Positions 6,544-10,638 of a stretch of 10,638 bases of DNA are shown one piece after another. Within the stretch, counting starts at the first letter, position 1. Each line of letters starts with the position of its first letter. The stretch comes from CAZXNF01 sp050741255 (GTDB taxonomy: Bacteria; Pseudomonadota; Gammaproteobacteria; Burkholderiales; SG8-41), in NCBI GenBank assembly GCA_050741255.1, contig JBOIEQ010000145.1, forward strand, positions 1 through 10,638, written 5' to 3'. Both the position numbers and the translations under genes were made by a program. The notes beneath the pieces are model-generated. The model was not told the origin of the DNA, ran no database searches, and saw nothing but the letters and a program-made list of their open reading frames with translations.

Positions 6544-6576
6544 CTGATCTTTCCGACTGATTTACGCTGTGCCACG

Positions 6577-8418
<1,842 letters not shown>

Positions 8419-8420
8419 CC

Positions 8421-10247
8421 CTACTCGACGGTGACCGACTTGGCCAGGTTGCGCGGCTTGTCGACATCGTTCCCGCGCTCCACCGCCGCGTGGTACGCCA
8501 GCAGTTGCAGCGGGATGGTGTGCAGGATCGGCGAGAGCATCCCGGCATGGTCGGGCATGCGGATGACATGCATGCCCTCGGCCGGCGTCATGCGCGTGTC
8601 CTGGTCGGCCAGCACGTGCAGCTCGCCGCCGCGGGCGCGGACTTCCTGCAGGTTTGACTTGAGCTTTTCGAGCAGGGCGTCGTTCGGGGCGATCGCCACC
8701 ACCGGCATGAAGCGGTCCACCAGCGCCAGCGGCCCGTGCTTCAGTTCGCCCGCGGCATAGGCCTCGGCGTGGATGTACGAGATTTCCTTGAGCTTCAACG
8801 CGCCTTCCATGGCGATGGGCCAGTGGATGCCGCGGCCGAGGAACAGCGCGTGGTGGCGGGGCGCGAAGTCTTCCGCCCACATTTTTACTTGCGGCTCGGT
8901 ATGCAGGACGTTCTGCAGGGCCGTCGGCAGGTGCCGCAACTGGTGCAACAGTTCGCCTTCATGCTCCAGCGTCAGGCGCTTGCGCACCTTCGCCAGCGTC
9001 ATCGTCAGCAGCACCAGCGCGGCGAGCTGGGTCGTGAAAGCCTTGGTGGAGGCGACGCCGATCTCGGGGCCCGCCCGCGTCAGGAAGCGCAGGTTGGAGG
9101 CGCGGATCAGCGCCGACTCCGGGACGTTACAGATCGACAGACAATTCTTGTGGCCGAGCGATTTGGCGTGCTGGAGCGCCGCCAGCGTGTCGGCGGTTTC
9201 GCCGGACTGCGAGATCGTGATGATCAGCGTCTTCGGGTCCGGCACGGACTCGCGGTAGCGGTATTCGCTCGCGATCTCCACCTGGCAGGGGATACCCGCC
9301 ACGCTTTCCAGCCAGTACCGCGCCACCATACCCGCGTGATAGCTGGTGCCGCAGGCGAGGATCAGCACGCCGTTCGCCTCGCGGAACGCGGCTTCGGCTT
9401 CGACGCCGAACAGTTGCGGCACGATCGAACCGGCGCTGGTGACCATCTCGAGCGTGTTGGCGACCGCCATCGGCTGCTCGAAGATTTCCTTCTGCATGAA
9501 GTGGCGGTAATTGCCCTTGTCGACCGCGGCGGCCGTGAGCTGGGAAACATGCACCGCCCGTTCGACGCGCGCGCCTTTGGCATCGACGATGGTGATGCTG
9601 CCGGCCTCAAGCTTGGCGCAATCGCCGTCCTCCAGATACATGATGTTCTGGGTGACCTGGATCAGCGCGGAGGCGTCCGACGCGGCGAAGTTTTCGTGCT
9701 TGCCCAGTCCCAGCAGCAGCGGCGCGCCATGCCGGGCCACCACCAGCGTGCCCGGCTCGGCCGCGCGCACGACCGCGATGGCGTACGCACCCGCCAGTTC
9801 GGCCAGCGTGCGCTGCACGGCCTCGAACAACGGGCCGCCGCCCTTGAGATGGCTGTGCACCAGATGGGCGATGACCTCGGTATCCGTGTCCGAGACGAAG
9901 ACATAGCCTTCGCCCTGCAGCTTGCGCCGCAACTCATCGTGGTTCTCGATGATGCCGTTGTGCACGACCGACACGTCGCCGGATACATGCGGATGCGCGT
10001 TCTTTTCCGACGGCACGCCGTGGGTGGCCCAGCGCGTGTGCGCGATGCCCAGGTGCCCGGTCAGACCCTGCGCGCTGGCAAGCTTCTCCAACTCCGCGAC
10101 GCGGCCGGTCGAACGGGCGCGTTCGAGCTTGCCGTTGATGACGGCAACACCCGCGGAATCGTAGCCACGGTATTCGAGCTGCTTCAGGCCCTCGAGCAGG
10201 ATGGGGACGACGTTGCGTCCCGCGATGGCGCCGACGATGCCGCACAT
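8421..10247 (-). CDS. glmS: Glutamine--fructose-6-phosphate aminotransferase (isomerizing)
   Basis: Makes glucosamine-6-phosphate from fructose-6-phosphate and glutamine, the entry step to UDP-GlcNAc for peptidoglycan and LPS. The 608-residue length matches bacterial GlmS. The class II glutaminase domain (1 to about 225) starts with MCGIVG, where Cys2 is the nucleophile exposed after Met removal. It also has YRGYDSAG at 26-33, HTRWATHG at 70-77 and HNGIIENHDELR at 96-107. Two sugar-isomerase (SIS) domains follow. ACGTSYHAG at 298-306 and ISQSGETADTLAAL from 345 mark the first, and the C-terminus ends in the conserved KSVTVE. No glmS ribozyme is possible in the 60-nt gap upstream. The start has only a weak AAGAA before it, next to four tandem heptamers. 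glmU precedes it and recQ follows after 2 nt. Confidence 0.98.
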   Translation of the reverse strand: MCGIVGAIAGRNVVPILLEGLKQLEYRGYDSAGVAVINGKLERARSTGRVAELEKLASAQGLTGHLGIAHTRWATHGVPSEKNAHPHVSGDVSVVHNGIIENHDELRRKLQGEGYVFVSDTDTEVIAHLVHSHLKGGGPLFEAVQRTLAELAGAYAIAVVRAAEPGTLVVARHGAPLLLGLGKHENFAASDASALIQVTQNIMYLEDGDCAKLEAGSITIVDAKGARVERAVHVSQLTAAAVDKGNYRHFMQKEIFEQPMAVANTLEMVTSAGSIVPQLFGVEAEAAFREANGVLILACGTSYHAGMVARYWLESVAGIPCQVEIASEYRYRESVPDPKTLIITISQSGETADTLAALQHAKSLGHKNCLSICNVPESALIRASNLRFLTRAGPEIGVASTKAFTTQLAALVLLTMTLAKVRKRLTLEHEGELLHQLRHLPTALQNVLHTEPQVKMWAEDFAPRHHALFLGRGIHWPIAMEGALKLKEISYIHAEAYAAGELKHGPLALVDRFMPVVAIAPNDALLEKLKSNLQEVRARGGELHVLADQDTRMTPAEGMHVIRMPDHAGMLSPILHTIPLQLLAYHAAVERGNDVDKPRNLAKSVTVE

Positions 10248-10254
10248 GTTCTTA

Positions 10255-10282
10255 GTGAGGCGTGAGGGGTGAGGCGTGAGGG
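10255..10282 (+). repeat. Tandem heptamer array upstream of glmS
   Basis: Four consecutive copies of GTGAGG(C/G), alternating C, G, C, G at the last base, or equally two copies of the 14-mer GTGAGGCGTGAGGG. A fifth copy begins (GTG) and then diverges. The array fills nearly half of the 60-nt glmU-glmS gap and ends 8 nt before the glmS ATG. It would therefore be transcribed into the glmS leader as a C-rich, purine-poor segment if the two genes form one operon. Confidence 0.85.
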
Positions 10283-10307
10283 GTGCAAAACCTGTTCTTC
10301 ACTGCGT

Positions 10308-10638
10308 TCATCCTTTGGGTATTTTGACCGGGCGTTTCCAGCCTGGCACCGTCATCTGTTTCGAGCGCGACAGCGTGAGGGCGTCGGCCGGTGCTTCCTT
10401 GGTGATGGTGGAGCCGGCGCCGATGGTGGCGCCGCGCCGCACCGTCACAGGCGCCACGAGCTGGGTATCGGAGCCGATGTGCACGTCGTCCTCGATGATA
10501 GTGCGATGCTTGTTCGCACCGTCGTAGTTGCAGGTGATGGTGCCGGCGCCGATGTTGACCCGCGCGCCCACCGTCGTGTCACCGATATAGGCGAGGTGGT
10601 TGGCCTTGGAGCCGTGGCCGATGTCGGCGGCCTTGAAC
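10308..10638 (-). CDS. glmU: Bifunctional GlmU (UDP-GlcNAc pyrophosphorylase), C-terminal fragment
   Basis: The last 109 residues of GlmU, running off the right edge. Full GlmU acetylates glucosamine-1-phosphate and then joins it to UTP to give UDP-GlcNAc. The visible part is the left-handed beta-helix acetyltransferase domain: KANHLAYIGD carries the His equivalent to the catalytic base (E. coli His363), then VNIGAGTITCNYDGANKH and IEDDVHIGSDTQLVAPV, with hexapeptide repeats. The tail ends RPVKIPKG. The pyrophosphorylase domain lies outside the window. It precedes glmS on the same strand, so the two steps of amino-sugar synthesis are encoded together, as in many Proteobacteria. Confidence 0.96.
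   Translation of the reverse strand, partial: FKAADIGHGSKANHLAYIGDTTVGARVNIGAGTITCNYDGANKHRTIIEDDVHIGSDTQLVAPVTVRRGATIGAGSTITKEAPADALTLSRSKQMTVPGWKRPVKIPKG

Noticed and set aside
5774..6576. Integron cassette (attC) interpretation of the low-GC genes.
   Set aside because: I found no convincing GTTRRRY/RYYYAAC site pair and no integrase gene in the window.
8419..8880. Open frame extending recQ upstream to 8880 (767-residue reading).
   Set aside because: The extra residues lie inside glmS in another frame and are Arg/Pro/His-rich without any RecQ similarity. The RecQ N-terminus begins naturally at the GTG at 8418.
8736..10265. A 509-codon open frame on the + strand opposite glmS, plus similar long frames opposite argS and recQ.
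   Set aside because: These are antisense shadows produced by strong GC bias in real genes. The opposite-strand proteins have complete family motifs, while these are compositionally biased and unrecognisable.
10248..10307. Possible glmS riboswitch/ribozyme upstream of glmS.
   Set aside because: The gap is 60 nt, far too short for the glmS ribozyme, and is largely heptamer repeat.

Overview
The window looks like a chromosomal segment of a high-GC betaproteobacterium. I infer this from protein wording and gene order: priA, argS, an FtsN-like SPOR protein, DsbA-type oxidoreductases and a short-chain dehydrogenase on the + strand, facing glmU and glmS on the - strand. I recall this neighbourhood from Betaproteobacteria, but no search was run. 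Most of the window is conserved core genome with high GC and strong third-position G/C bias.

Layout. The left block (1-5024, + strand) starts with the 3' end of priA (replication restart helicase). It continues with argS, a SPOR-domain envelope protein, two tandem DsbA-like proteins with apparent twin-arginine signals, and an SDR oxidoreductase. Spacing from the SPOR gene onward is tight (22 nt, an overlap, then 4 nt), so these genes are probably co-transcribed. A possible -10 element sits just before argS. The right block (10638-6577, - strand) is the 3' end of glmU, then glmS, then recQ. GlmS and GlmU supply the first and last steps of UDP-GlcNAc synthesis. recQ begins 2 nt after the glmS stop. 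Four tandem heptamers lie in the short glmU-glmS gap.

Between the blocks, where they converge (5025-6576), is an accessory islet. It holds a type II toxin-antitoxin pair (HigB/RelE-like toxin first, HigA-like HTH antitoxin second), an unrecognised four-helix membrane protein, and a repeat-bearing gap. The membrane-protein part has clearly lower GC than the core. The TA operon has a 16-bp palindrome over its predicted promoter and an apparently leaderless toxin start. The antitoxin has a strong Shine-Dalgarno sequence built into the end of the toxin gene.

No gene-free stretch exceeds 300 bases; the largest gaps are 5630-5773 and 6437-6576. I saw no tRNA, rRNA gene, CRISPR array or transposase gene. 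The least explained parts are the orphan membrane protein with its flanking repeats, the paired Tat-type DsbA proteins, and the heptamer array before glmS. I see no clear multi-gene system that is obviously new.
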